Source: Bartonella grahamii ATCC 700132 (GTDB lineage: Bacteria; Pseudomonadota; Alphaproteobacteria; Rhizobiales; Rhizobiaceae). Taken from it: a DNA stretch of 64,000 nt. Position numbers and translations under genes: made by a program. The notes under the pieces are model-generated. The model did not search any database. It was not told the DNA's origin and worked only from the letters and a program-made list of their open reading frames with translations. Shown one piece after another: positions 49,646 to 58,138 of this stretch (its first letter is position 1; every line of letters begins with the position of its first letter). Location of the stretch: positions 122,960 to 186,959 of the forward strand of contig NZ_KI912377.1 in the NCBI RefSeq assembly GCF_000518085.1. Reading direction: 5' to 3'.

Positions 49646-50626
49646 ATGATATTTTACAACCTTCCATCGCCTGTAAAATTTGCAGTAGCACCAATGTTGG
49701 ATTGGACAGACCGGCATTGCAGGTTTTTTTATCGTCTTTTAACGAAAAAAGCACTCCTTTATACGGAAATGATGGTAGCAGATTCTGTCATTCATGGTGT
49801 TCGCGAACAATTGTTGGCTTTTAGCGATAAAGAACGTCCAGTTGCATTACAATTAGGGGGGGCAGATCCGAAAAAGTTAGCAGAAGCTGCACGAATTGCT
49901 GAAGATTTTGGCTACAACGAAATAAATCTCAATGTCGGTTGCCCATCAAATCGTGTTCAAGCAGGTGTCTTTGGGGCTTGTTTGATGCGACATCCAGACA
50001 TTGTGGCAAATGCCGTGGAAGCGATGAAACGAGAGGTTACTATACCAGTAACTGTCAAATGTCGGATTGGAGTGGACGAACAAGATGAAGAGTTAGCGTT
50101 AGATCTTTTGGCTAATCAGGTTTGGAATGCTGGATGTGATGCGCTCTGGATACATGCACGCAAGGCATGGCTACAAGGATTGAGTCCGAAAGAAAATCGC
50201 AATATTCCGCCCCTTAATTATGAAAGGGTTTATAAATTAAAACGTAAATATCCTCATAAATTCATTGGGATAAATGGTGGAATTAAATCGATTGATGAGA
50301 TCAAAGAACACTTAACTTTCTGTGATGCTGTCATGCTTGGTCGCCAAGTTTATCATGATCCAGCTTTGTTAAAACATATTGATTTTGAACTCTATGATGA
50401 GGCTCGAAATAATCTGAGTGAGAGTGATCTTATTGAGGTTATGTGTGATTATGCGGCTCGACATATTGCATCGGGAGGGCGACTTTCTCATGTGACGCGT
50501 CACATGATTGGTTTATTTCATGGGCGGGGTGGGGCACGTCGATGGAGGCAAATATTATCAAATGACGCAACAAAATCAAATGCAGATATATGTATTTTAA
50601 AAGAAGCTTTTTATGCTCTTATTTAA
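49646..50626 (+). CDS. dusA: tRNA-dihydrouridine synthase A
   Basis: An FMN-dependent enzyme that reduces uridines 20/20a in the D-loop of tRNAs. 326 residues in a TIM barrel: VAPMLDWTDRHCRFFYR at the start, then LYTEMM, VALQLGG, NLNVGCPSNRVQ with catalytic Cys, GINGGI and DAVMLGR, then a helical RNA-binding domain (HMIGLFHGRGGARRWRQ). Its start codon lies inside an inverted repeat (49628-49648). Confidence 0.95.
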   Translation: MIFYNLPSPVKFAVAPMLDWTDRHCRFFYRLLTKKALLYTEMMVADSVIHGVREQLLAFSDKERPVALQLGGADPKKLAEAARIAEDFGYNEINLNVGCPSNRVQAGVFGACLMRHPDIVANAVEAMKREVTIPVTVKCRIGVDEQDEELALDLLANQVWNAGCDALWIHARKAWLQGLSPKENRNIPPLNYERVYKLKRKYPHKFIGINGGIKSIDEIKEHLTFCDAVMLGRQVYHDPALLKHIDFELYDEARNNLSESDLIEVMCDYAARHIASGGRLSHVTRHMIGLFHGRGGARRWRQILSNDATKSNADICILKEAFYALI

Positions 50627-51018
50627 TAACAGCCTGACAATTAACAATATGTTAAAGTTGAGATCCTTTGAGTTTTGATTTCTTTATGATCATTTTGATC
50701 CCTTCGATTTTATAAGTTTCTGAAAGTTTGCAACTTTTATTATAGAAGGAATGTTAGAATTTATATATTAAACAACATGCTGATTCTCCTATTTAATAGA
50801 GAAATAAGTTAAGAGCATAACGTAAAAATAGTAATAACATATTGATAATATTTTAAATCTTTCATGTTCGTTATTTGATTAGAAAATAGAATATAGAAAT
50901 CATTGCTTTCATAATATTTAACGTTTTAAAAGCACTGTTTAAAAAAACAATAAATTATTCATATCCTGTGTATATGACGTGATTTTCATAAACATTGTAG
51001 ATTTTAAAAGGTATCCTT
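50627..51018. other. AT-rich intergenic region upstream of cobT
   Basis: About 390 bases. I looked specifically for the cobalamin riboswitch box upstream of cobT and did not find it. No gene or clear hairpin was seen. Confidence 0.45.
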
Positions 51019-52005
51019 ATGACCGCTAGTCCATTTGATGATTTTCGTGCTTTGCTTACAAATTTACCTGTTGCTGATGAGTTTTCTATAATCTTGGCAA
51101 AAAAACGGCAAAAAAACTTAACAAAAGAGCACGGAACATTGGGAAAACTGGGAGATATTGCTGTTTGGTATGCGGGATGGAGGGGTACAGAAAAACCTAT
51201 CGTAACGCGACCTTTGGTCGCTATTTTTTCTGGAAACCATGGTATAGTAGAAGAAAATGTTACACCATTTCCACAATCTATGACACAAAAGATGGTGCAA
51301 AATTTTGCATCTGGTGGAGCTGCTATCAATCAAATTTGTATTGCTTATGATCTTGGATTAAAAATATTTGATTTAGCATTGGAATATCCAACAATGAATA
51401 TTACGAAGGATGCTGCAATGGATGAGCGGAGTGCAGCTGCTACAATGGCATTTGGAATGGAATCCATTGCGGGTGGGACAGATCTTTTATGTATTGGAGA
51501 AATGGGAATTGGAAACACAACAATAGCTTCAGCTTTATGCTTAGCATTGTTTGGAGGAGAAGTGGAAGAATGGACAGAAAATGGTATGGAATCAGAAGGT
51601 GATTTTTATCAGCGTAAAATCGCAGCGGTTAAGACAGCCATTTCTTTACATAAGGATTATTTTAATGATCCTTTTGAGATAATGCGTCGCTTAGGAGGAC
51701 GTGAAATTGCTGCTATGGTTGGTGCTATTTTAGCAGCAAGAATAGAGAAAATACCCGTTATTTTAGACGGTTTTGTGGCAACAGCAGCTGCAGCGGTCCT
51801 TTATAAAATGCATCCAAAAGCTCTTGATCATACCCTTGTTGGACATGTTTCTTCTGAGACAGCTCATCGTAAACTTTTAAAAAAAATTGGCAAAGAACCA
51901 CTTCTGGATTTGGGGATGCGTCTTGGTGAAGGGACAGGAGCTGCTATGGCAGCTGGTATTGTCAAAGCTGCTGTTTTAACACACGCACAAATGGTGGTTT
52001 TTTAA
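51019..52005 (+). CDS. cobT: Nicotinate-nucleotide:dimethylbenzimidazole phosphoribosyltransferase
   Basis: Activates dimethylbenzimidazole as alpha-ribazole phosphate for the lower ligand of B12. 328 residues with the signature regions GKLGDIAVWYAGW, FSGNHGIV, GEMGIGNTTIAS, GGREIAAMVGAI and the catalytic Glu in RLGEGTGAAMA. No other cobalamin gene lies in the window, so this may serve salvage rather than complete synthesis, which is an inference. Confidence 0.95.
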   Translation: MTASPFDDFRALLTNLPVADEFSIILAKKRQKNLTKEHGTLGKLGDIAVWYAGWRGTEKPIVTRPLVAIFSGNHGIVEENVTPFPQSMTQKMVQNFASGGAAINQICIAYDLGLKIFDLALEYPTMNITKDAAMDERSAAATMAFGMESIAGGTDLLCIGEMGIGNTTIASALCLALFGGEVEEWTENGMESEGDFYQRKIAAVKTAISLHKDYFNDPFEIMRRLGGREIAAMVGAILAARIEKIPVILDGFVATAAAAVLYKMHPKALDHTLVGHVSSETAHRKLLKKIGKEPLLDLGMRLGEGTGAAMAAGIVKAAVLTHAQMVVF

Positions 52006-52044
52006 CAAGAAAGTTTGAATGCCTAAAAGATAATGAGACGATAT

Positions 52045-52064
52045 AAAAAACTCTTAAGAGTTTT
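52045..52064. terminator. Bidirectional terminator overlapping the lrp-type stop
   Basis: AAAACTCTTAAGAGTTTT (52047-52064) is a perfect 18-base palindrome with an A run before and T run after, between convergent cobT and the Lrp-family gene; it includes the stop codon of the latter. Confidence 0.6.
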
Positions 52065-52545
52065 GTTCATGCGTCTTGTCGTGTAATTTAATATAATTAA
52101 GTGGAAGTTCCGTTGTATATTTAATCTGTTCCATTGCGAAAGAAGATGAGACATCACGGATGTCAATTTTAGAAATTAATTTTTTATAAAAAAGATCATA
52201 GGCTTCAATGTTGGGCACAACAACACGCAATAAATAGTCAATATCTCCACTCATTCGATAAAATTCAATGACTTCACGGAATTCTTGTACAATTTTTGAA
52301 AAACGCTTAAACCATTCATGACTATGTGTGTTTGTGCGAATAGACACAAAAACAGTAACATGCGCATTTACTTTTTCTGGAGAAAGAACGGCAACACGAC
52401 GCTGAATGACGCCATCTTCTTCAAGTTTTTGAATTCTACGCCAACAAGGAGTGGTCGAAAGTCCCACTTTTTTAGCAATATCAGCAACAGAAAGTGTCGC
52501 ATTTTCTTGCAAAAGATGTAAAATTTTTCGGTCAAGACGATCCAT
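52054..52545 (-). CDS. Lrp/AsnC-family transcriptional regulator
   Basis: 163 residues. N-terminal HTH (LDRKILHLLQENATLSVADIA, LSTTPCWRRIQKLEEDG) and a C-terminal RAM ligand domain (VFVSIRTNTHSHEWFKRF, FYRMSGDIDYLLRVVVPN). Such proteins sense amino acids. The target is unknown. It is the last of three close minus-strand genes (nuclease, UDG-like, this one), with gaps of 28 and 21 bases. Confidence 0.92.
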   Translation of the reverse strand: MDRLDRKILHLLQENATLSVADIAKKVGLSTTPCWRRIQKLEEDGVIQRRVAVLSPEKVNAHVTVFVSIRTNTHSHEWFKRFSKIVQEFREVIEFYRMSGDIDYLLRVVVPNIEAYDLFYKKLISKIDIRDVSSSFAMEQIKYTTELPLNYIKLHDKTHEQNS

Positions 52546-52566
52546 ATTTTTTCTCAGTATTTTAAT

Positions 52567-53196
52567 TTATAAAAATTTACGCACTAAACGACGCAGATAT
52601 ACAATAAGCTCATCGTTAAACCATGGGTTTTTCTGTAACCAAGAAGTATTTCGCCATGATGGATGAGGCAAAGGCATAACATTATAGCCTTGAGGTTGGG
52701 AGATGGAAAGAATATTTCTCCAATCACTGACGGTTGCTGAAACAGTTTTATGTTTTAATTCCGTAATATGCCACTTTTGCGCATAACTGCCAATAGCAAG
52801 AACAAGCTTTATTTGAGGCATCGCTTGAAATATCTTTTCATGCCATATTTCTCGACATTCACGCCTTGGTGGTAAATCAGCTTTATTGTTGTCATAACCT
52901 GGAAAACAAAATCCCATAGGAACAATAGCAAAAAGAGATTTGTTATAAAATTCTTCTTTCGTTACCCCCAGCCAATCACGTAGCCTTTTGCCAGAGCGAT
53001 CATTAAAAGGGATAGAAGTTTCATGGACACGCAATCCTGGTGCTTGTCCTGCAATTGCAATCGAAGCCGTATCGGATAAATAAACGACGGGATTTGGTTC
53101 GTGAGGAAGAGGAGGAAAATAATGTGGTTGTTGGATACAAACACGACAGGAATAGATTTTTTTTTCAAGTTTAATAATCTGATTACATCGTTTCAT
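52567..53196 (-). CDS. Uracil-DNA glycosylase superfamily protein
   Basis: 209 residues of the COG1573-type fold. Motif 1 is GQAPGLRVHETSIPFNDRSG, the central AIVPMGFCFPGY and VLAIGSYAQ strands follow, and motif 2 is LPHPSWRNTSW. Cysteines 17 and 20 near the N-terminus are a possible remnant of, or variant on, the iron-sulfur site of family 4 enzymes; the other two cluster cysteines are not evident. It probably removes uracil or a related base, but the specific lesion is unknown. Confidence 0.85.
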   Translation of the reverse strand: MKRCNQIIKLEKKIYSCRVCIQQPHYFPPLPHEPNPVVYLSDTASIAIAGQAPGLRVHETSIPFNDRSGKRLRDWLGVTKEEFYNKSLFAIVPMGFCFPGYDNNKADLPPRRECREIWHEKIFQAMPQIKLVLAIGSYAQKWHITELKHKTVSATVSDWRNILSISQPQGYNVMPLPHPSWRNTSWLQKNPWFNDELIVYLRRLVRKFL

Positions 53197-53224
53197 TGGT
53201 CAATGAAATTAAAAAATATTTTTC

Positions 53225-53782
53225 TTATTCAGTGCGAGGATTTGCTTTGCGCCATTCTCGCGGTCGTTGAAAACTTGATGCCCATATTCCTTTCTTTTTC
53301 TTTCTAGCTTCTTGTTCTTCTTTAGGGTATTCATAATAACTTACAGCCCAACCATTATGTACAAGCGTTGCATTGATATTGCTAACGTGTTTTGTTTTAC
53401 ATGTTGCAAGAACACGACGGTATTGGTCTATTTTATGCCAGTGACATGTAACAGTTTGATTGTCTAGTAGTTGTTCTAAATATTTTTTAGCCTCAAGTCC
53501 ACAAGGGTAGCGTTCCTTCTTTTTTCCACAAAATTGGTGGAGTTCAGGAGCATCAATTCCAACCAGTCGAATCATAATTGAAGAAATCATGATAGAATCG
53601 CCATCAATAATTACTGCGTTTCCTTTAACAGAGTTTTGAGAAGAAAACTTTTCTTTTTGAGGCAACGGCTGATTCTGCTTAAAATAAATTGACATAAAAA
53701 TAAGAATGCTAGCAGCAACAAAAATATTGAAACCAGTGATTTTTTTTAAGCTCCTTAGATTAAAATGAGAAATTTTTTTCAT
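53225..53782 (-). CDS. Staphylococcal-nuclease-like (thermonuclease) protein, membrane-anchored
   Basis: 185 residues. A single hydrophobic helix at about 18-34 anchors or exports it. The SNase domain follows: IIDGDSI, the catalytic Arg72 and Glu80 in IRLVGIDAPEL, and the second Arg at 122/123 in DQYRRVLATC. A calcium-dependent nuclease acting outside the cytoplasm is expected. First gene of the trio with the UDG-like and Lrp-like genes. Confidence 0.9.
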   Translation of the reverse strand: MKKISHFNLRSLKKITGFNIFVAASILIFMSIYFKQNQPLPQKEKFSSQNSVKGNAVIIDGDSIMISSIMIRLVGIDAPELHQFCGKKKERYPCGLEAKKYLEQLLDNQTVTCHWHKIDQYRRVLATCKTKHVSNINATLVHNGWAVSYYEYPKEEQEARKKKKGIWASSFQRPREWRKANPRTE

Positions 53783-54118
53783 GAAACCAAGAAACTGCTA
53801 ACATTATTATAATGCACTCTATTTTAGAATTGCTTATAATTCGTTCGAAAAATTTTATTCATATGACGAAACAATGTCTCGTTTTAATGACAAAATTTTT
53901 GTTAGATAATCACAATAATCAAATATTCATGTAGAATATATGTAAGCAACTTAAATAATAAATCAACTTATTCAAAACCGTACAAAACATACAAATTTTA
54001 AAGTAAACTTTCTAAACTTAAGGAAACAAAAAAACACCCCTCAAAAAATAACTTTGAAGAGCAATATCCCCACATTTCTTTTGGAATATAAAATTTATCA
54101 ATTCAATGATAAATCTAT
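53783..54118. other. Intergenic region downstream of rpmG
   Basis: About 335 AT-rich bases. ATTTATCA (54093-54100) and TGATAAAT (54107-54114) form a hairpin directly after rpmG on the minus strand, followed by T-rich sequence, and probably end that transcript. Nothing else was recognised. Confidence 0.5.
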
Positions 54119-54286
54119 TTATTTAATTTTTGTTTCTTTAAATTCAACGTGCTTTTTTACAACTGGATCATATTTACGCTTGCTCATTTTATCTGTCATT
54201 GTACGGCTGTTTTTCTTTGTTACATAGAAAAAACCGGTATCTGCAGTTGATAAAAGCTTGATCTTAATGGTTGCTGCTTTAGCCAT
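54119..54286 (-). CDS. rpmG: Ribosomal protein L33
   Basis: 55 residues, start [12 protein letters not shown], then [10 protein letters not shown] and [20 protein letters not shown], the complete bacterial L33 pattern. It lacks the cysteine pairs of the zinc-binding form, as is usual in Alphaproteobacteria. The gene lies 113 bases after the end of the MFS gene on the same strand. Confidence 0.97.
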   Translation of the reverse strand: MAKAATIKIKLLSTADTGFFYVTKKNSRTMTDKMSKRKYDPVVKKHVEFKETKIK

Positions 54287-54399
54287 AATGTAAGAACCCT
54301 ATTTATACTGATTATACTGAAAAAATATTATCTTGTTATCAAAACCTATTTCTGATGTCATCAGATTTTCCAGCAACACTACGGATGTTCTCAAAAAAG

Positions 54400-55603
54400 T
54401 CAAGAGCTGATTAATTTTCTCATAAGTTGGACAAATACCAGAGTGACATATAAACTAAAAAAAACAGCCATAGCTATTGAAAAACCGAAAGGATTAAAGA
54501 TATCCATGGATTTTCCGATAACGGTCGGCCCGATAAGCATACCAATTCCATAGCAAAAAATAAAAGCAGAATTAGCAGCAGCAAGTTCTTGTCCCTTGAG
54601 ACGTGCCCCTAGATGTGCAAAGCCGATTGTATAAAGGCTCGCTGATACACCACCAAGAAGGAACAGATCAAGCATCAGAATCCATGGATATTGAATGATC
54701 CATGGTACCATGAAAGTTCCCACAAAACCTAAGATAGCGCAACTTATCAGCGGATAGCGTCGATCTTTGGCATAATCGCTTATAATGCTGATAGGAATTA
54801 AGAGGAAAACATTTCCGAGCGCAAGGGTTGCTATAAATTGTGCTGCTTCATTCTCATTATAACCAATGGATAAGCTAAAGGGTGTAATAAGAGTTAATGC
54901 GCCCATTTGAATAGCACCGTAAACAAGTACTGCCATCATTGCGCTTGGAACGTGAAAAAGATAACGAAAAAATGGTATATATTGGCTTTTTTGAAATTCT
55001 GGACTTAATTTCCAAGCGGCAAGAATTGGGATAGCAGCCAATATAATAATACTATAACCAACAGCAAAAGGAATAAATCCTTGTGTTCCCACTTTTGCTA
55101 ATAGCGTTGGACCTACCGCAAACCCTAATCCTAGGACAATAGCATAAATGGAAAGAACAAAACCACGTCTTTTAGGGGGAGCATAACTGTTGATCCAAAA
55201 CTCTGACAGGATAAACATAACTGTCATAGTAAAATGTAATATAAACCTTAAAATGAACCAAACCCATATGGATTCAAAAAAATAGAATCCTAAAAAACTT
55301 AAAGATCCTATGGCCATCATAAATAATATCGTTTTAGAAATGCCTAAGCATAAGGCGATTCGAGAAGTAAAAATAGCTGCAACAATTGTGGCAAATCCAC
55401 CAACAGTTCCACTATAGCCGATCATACTATTGGAAATACCTTTCTCTGCCATAAGAAGAGAGACAAGTTGTGTTTCTATTCCCAATGCTGTTCCAACGGT
55501 GCCAATAGTTACAATAGCTGCAATAATTGCACGCAAAGAATTGTTTTGAGAGTCAAAAGCTTTTTTTTCATGAGAATGGCTTAAGGTACTTTTGTTGATT
55601 TAA
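54400..55603 (-). CDS. MFS transporter, YcaD-like
   Basis: About 380 to 400 residues with 12 hydrophobic segments; MFS motif A is poor, and the tandem halves start near LRAIIAAIVTIGTVG and VPSAMMAVLVYGAI. The substrate is unknown. The start is unclear. The frame is open from 55603, but the first start codon in frame is TTG 55536, which truncates the coding-like lead KKAFDSQNNS. An ATG at the right place (minus strand, about 55571) is out of frame by one base at a run of eight A. Either TTG is used or the tract has slipped. Confidence 0.8.
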
Positions 55604-55858
55604 ACAATAAAAAGATGAGATGAAATGAAAGGGAGACCAAACTATTCTTTGCAGTTTTTCTCATTCCCTGAGTATAAAAAACTACAAGATTTTTATGTGG
55701 TTATTATAGAGATAACAATAAAATTCATCCTCTTGTATACTAAAAAAGAAGATTGTACACATAAAATAATAAAAATATTACATAATATAAGTCATTTCTT
55801 AACTTGAAGTTATTCATTCTTTTATTATTCATGTTCTATTTAATGGAGGACAAGAATC

Positions 55859-58135
55859 TTAATTTTTTATTTTCCCATAAAAAGTATGCTTTTGTTTTTT
55901 TAATTTGTTTTTATGGTAGGATGTCGGTGAAAATTTTATTGGACGAGGTTTTGTTAAGAGTTCAAAGGATAAAGCGCCAGCAAAAGGTTGTACCGTTATA
56001 AGTTTTACTTCTACAACATCACTGAGCTGATAGCCTTTATGGCTACGCTGTCCTATAAGAACATGTTGTGCTTCATCAAAATGGTAATAATCATTTTTAA
56101 GTGTAGAAATATGGACAAAACCATCTGTATTGAGTTTATCAAGTGAGATAAAAAGACCTGCTTTTGTAACTCCGGAAATGCGACCTGTAAAAATACGGCC
56201 GATTTTATTCGTTAAATAGTGAGCAACAAGCCGATCAATAGTTTCCCTTTCAGCCATCATTGCACGGCGCTCGTATAAAGAAATTTGCGTAGCAATTTCT
56301 GCAAGATTTTGTTCTTGTGTATCTGTTAATTGATCATTTCCTAATTTCAGCGTTTTAATGAGTGCTCGATGAATAATAAGATCAGCATAACGACGGATGG
56401 GGGATGTAAAATGTGTATAGTTATGTAGGTTTAAACCAAAGTGGCCGATATTTTTTGGATTATACTCAGCTTGAGATTGTGAGCGCAGAATAACTTGGTT
56501 GATCAATTCTTTTTGTGGTGTATTCGTCACTTTTGCCAGAATGCTATTAAGGCGCGCTGAGGTAAGTTCGCTTCCGCGGGAGAGTGGTATCCCCAAACTT
56601 TGAAGAAAGCTCCGAAGTATTTCTTGCTTAGCAAGAGAAGGTTTTTCATGAATACGATAAATGAGGGGCTGGTGATGTTGTTTTAATGTTTCAGAAGCTG
56701 CAATATTGGCTTGTATCATAAACTCTTCAATTAAACGATGCGCTTCTAATTGTGTTTCACTCACAACATCTTTTATGCATCCGTTTTGATCAAGAATAAT
56801 CTTTTTTTCTGCAATTTCTAATTCTAGTGGTTGGCGACGATTTCGCGCAGCTTTAAGGCATGTATAGGCTTCCCATAAGGGTTGCAAAATGCTCTCAAAA
56901 AGAGCGGCTGTTTTTTCATTTATATTACCTTCAATTGCCAATTGTACTTCTTGATAAGAAAGCTTGGCTCTTACACGAATCATAGTACGATGAAAACTAT
57001 GTTTTCGTTTATTACCGTTTGCATCAAAAATCATACGAACGGCTAAAGCTGGTCTTTCTTTTCCTTCACGCAGAGAACATAAATCATGAGAAAGGCGTTC
57101 AGGTAACATTGGCACAACGGTATCGGGAAAATAAACAGAATTTCCACGTTTCAATGCTTCTTTATCTAATGCGCTTCCTGTTTTGATATAGTAAGAAACA
57201 TCTGCAATGGCCACAATAATAATCCAACCATCATTATTTGCTGGGTCCTTATCCTTGGTTGCATAAACTGCATCATCATGGTCTTTTGCATCTGGTGGAT
57301 CAATTGTAATAAATGGTAATTGTCGCCAATCTTCACGATTATCCATATTGGCAGCTTTGATATGTTTGACTTGCTCAAGAACACTTTCAGGAAAAATATA
57401 AGGAATTCCTTTCGAAAGAATCGCTATCATTGAGAGTGTTTTTTCACTCTTAATGTGCCCTAAAACATTCTTTATTTTTGCGCTCTTTAATCCGTAACCA
57501 GTATTTTTTTTAATTTCGACTTCAACGAGATCACCAATTTCAATCTTCATTTCTGGAGACATTTCAACAATGAGTTCATTGGTTTTGCGGTCTATAGGAT
57601 CAAGGCGCCATTGATTATTTTCAAATTTTCGTACAACAGCAAATGCGCTTTTGGGAGATACATCAATTTTACGAATAATTCGTCCCATATAAAGGGGGCT
57701 TGAGCTTTCAGAATTTTTATTTCGAAAAACTTTTACAAGAATATGATCTCCAACACCAATGCTACTTCCTTTTATGTGATGAAAAGAGTGTATTTCAATA
57801 TTGGGCTTTGGAGAATCTTCCCATTCAAGAGGTTGTGCAATAAAACTCCCATCTTTATCACGTCCGCTAATTTTTACTAAAGTAACAGGAGGTAATTTTC
57901 CTTTATTTATTGCTCTTTTGCGTTGTTTAGAGATAGGATTTTGATCCTTTAACTCACGTAATATATCTCTAAGCCAAATACGAGAATCGCCTTTTAAGTT
58001 AAAAGCTTTGGCGATTTCTCGTTTACTTGAGTGGTTAGGATTCTCATTTATAAAGGAAAGAATTTCTTCCTTATTGGGAAAATTTTTCTCCTTGAATGAA
58101 GAGAGATATTTTATGTTTTTTTCACCTTTAGCCAA
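55859..58135 (-). CDS. rnr: Ribonuclease R
   Basis: A 3'-5' exoribonuclease that degrades structured RNA. 758 residues: N-terminal helix-turn-helix (KREIAKAFNLKGDSRIWLRDIL), cold-shock domains, the RNB catalytic domain with FITIDPPDAKDHDDAVYA (metal-binding aspartates) and HFGLNLHNYTHFTSPIRRYADL, and an S1 domain (IFTGRISGVTKAGLFISL) with a basic tail. It starts 3 bases after topA ends. Confidence 0.96.
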   Translation of the reverse strand: MAKGEKNIKYLSSFKEKNFPNKEEILSFINENPNHSSKREIAKAFNLKGDSRIWLRDILRELKDQNPISKQRKRAINKGKLPPVTLVKISGRDKDGSFIAQPLEWEDSPKPNIEIHSFHHIKGSSIGVGDHILVKVFRNKNSESSSPLYMGRIIRKIDVSPKSAFAVVRKFENNQWRLDPIDRKTNELIVEMSPEMKIEIGDLVEVEIKKNTGYGLKSAKIKNVLGHIKSEKTLSMIAILSKGIPYIFPESVLEQVKHIKAANMDNREDWRQLPFITIDPPDAKDHDDAVYATKDKDPANNDGWIIIVAIADVSYYIKTGSALDKEALKRGNSVYFPDTVVPMLPERLSHDLCSLREGKERPALAVRMIFDANGNKRKHSFHRTMIRVRAKLSYQEVQLAIEGNINEKTAALFESILQPLWEAYTCLKAARNRRQPLELEIAEKKIILDQNGCIKDVVSETQLEAHRLIEEFMIQANIAASETLKQHHQPLIYRIHEKPSLAKQEILRSFLQSLGIPLSRGSELTSARLNSILAKVTNTPQKELINQVILRSQSQAEYNPKNIGHFGLNLHNYTHFTSPIRRYADLIIHRALIKTLKLGNDQLTDTQEQNLAEIATQISLYERRAMMAERETIDRLVAHYLTNKIGRIFTGRISGVTKAGLFISLDKLNTDGFVHISTLKNDYYHFDEAQHVLIGQRSHKGYQLSDVVEVKLITVQPFAGALSFELLTKPRPIKFSPTSYHKNKLKKQKHTFYGKIKN

Positions 58136-58138
58136 AAT

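Noticed and set aside
50627..51018. Possible cobalamin riboswitch upstream of cobT
   Set aside because: The conserved B12-box sequence could not be found in this leader.
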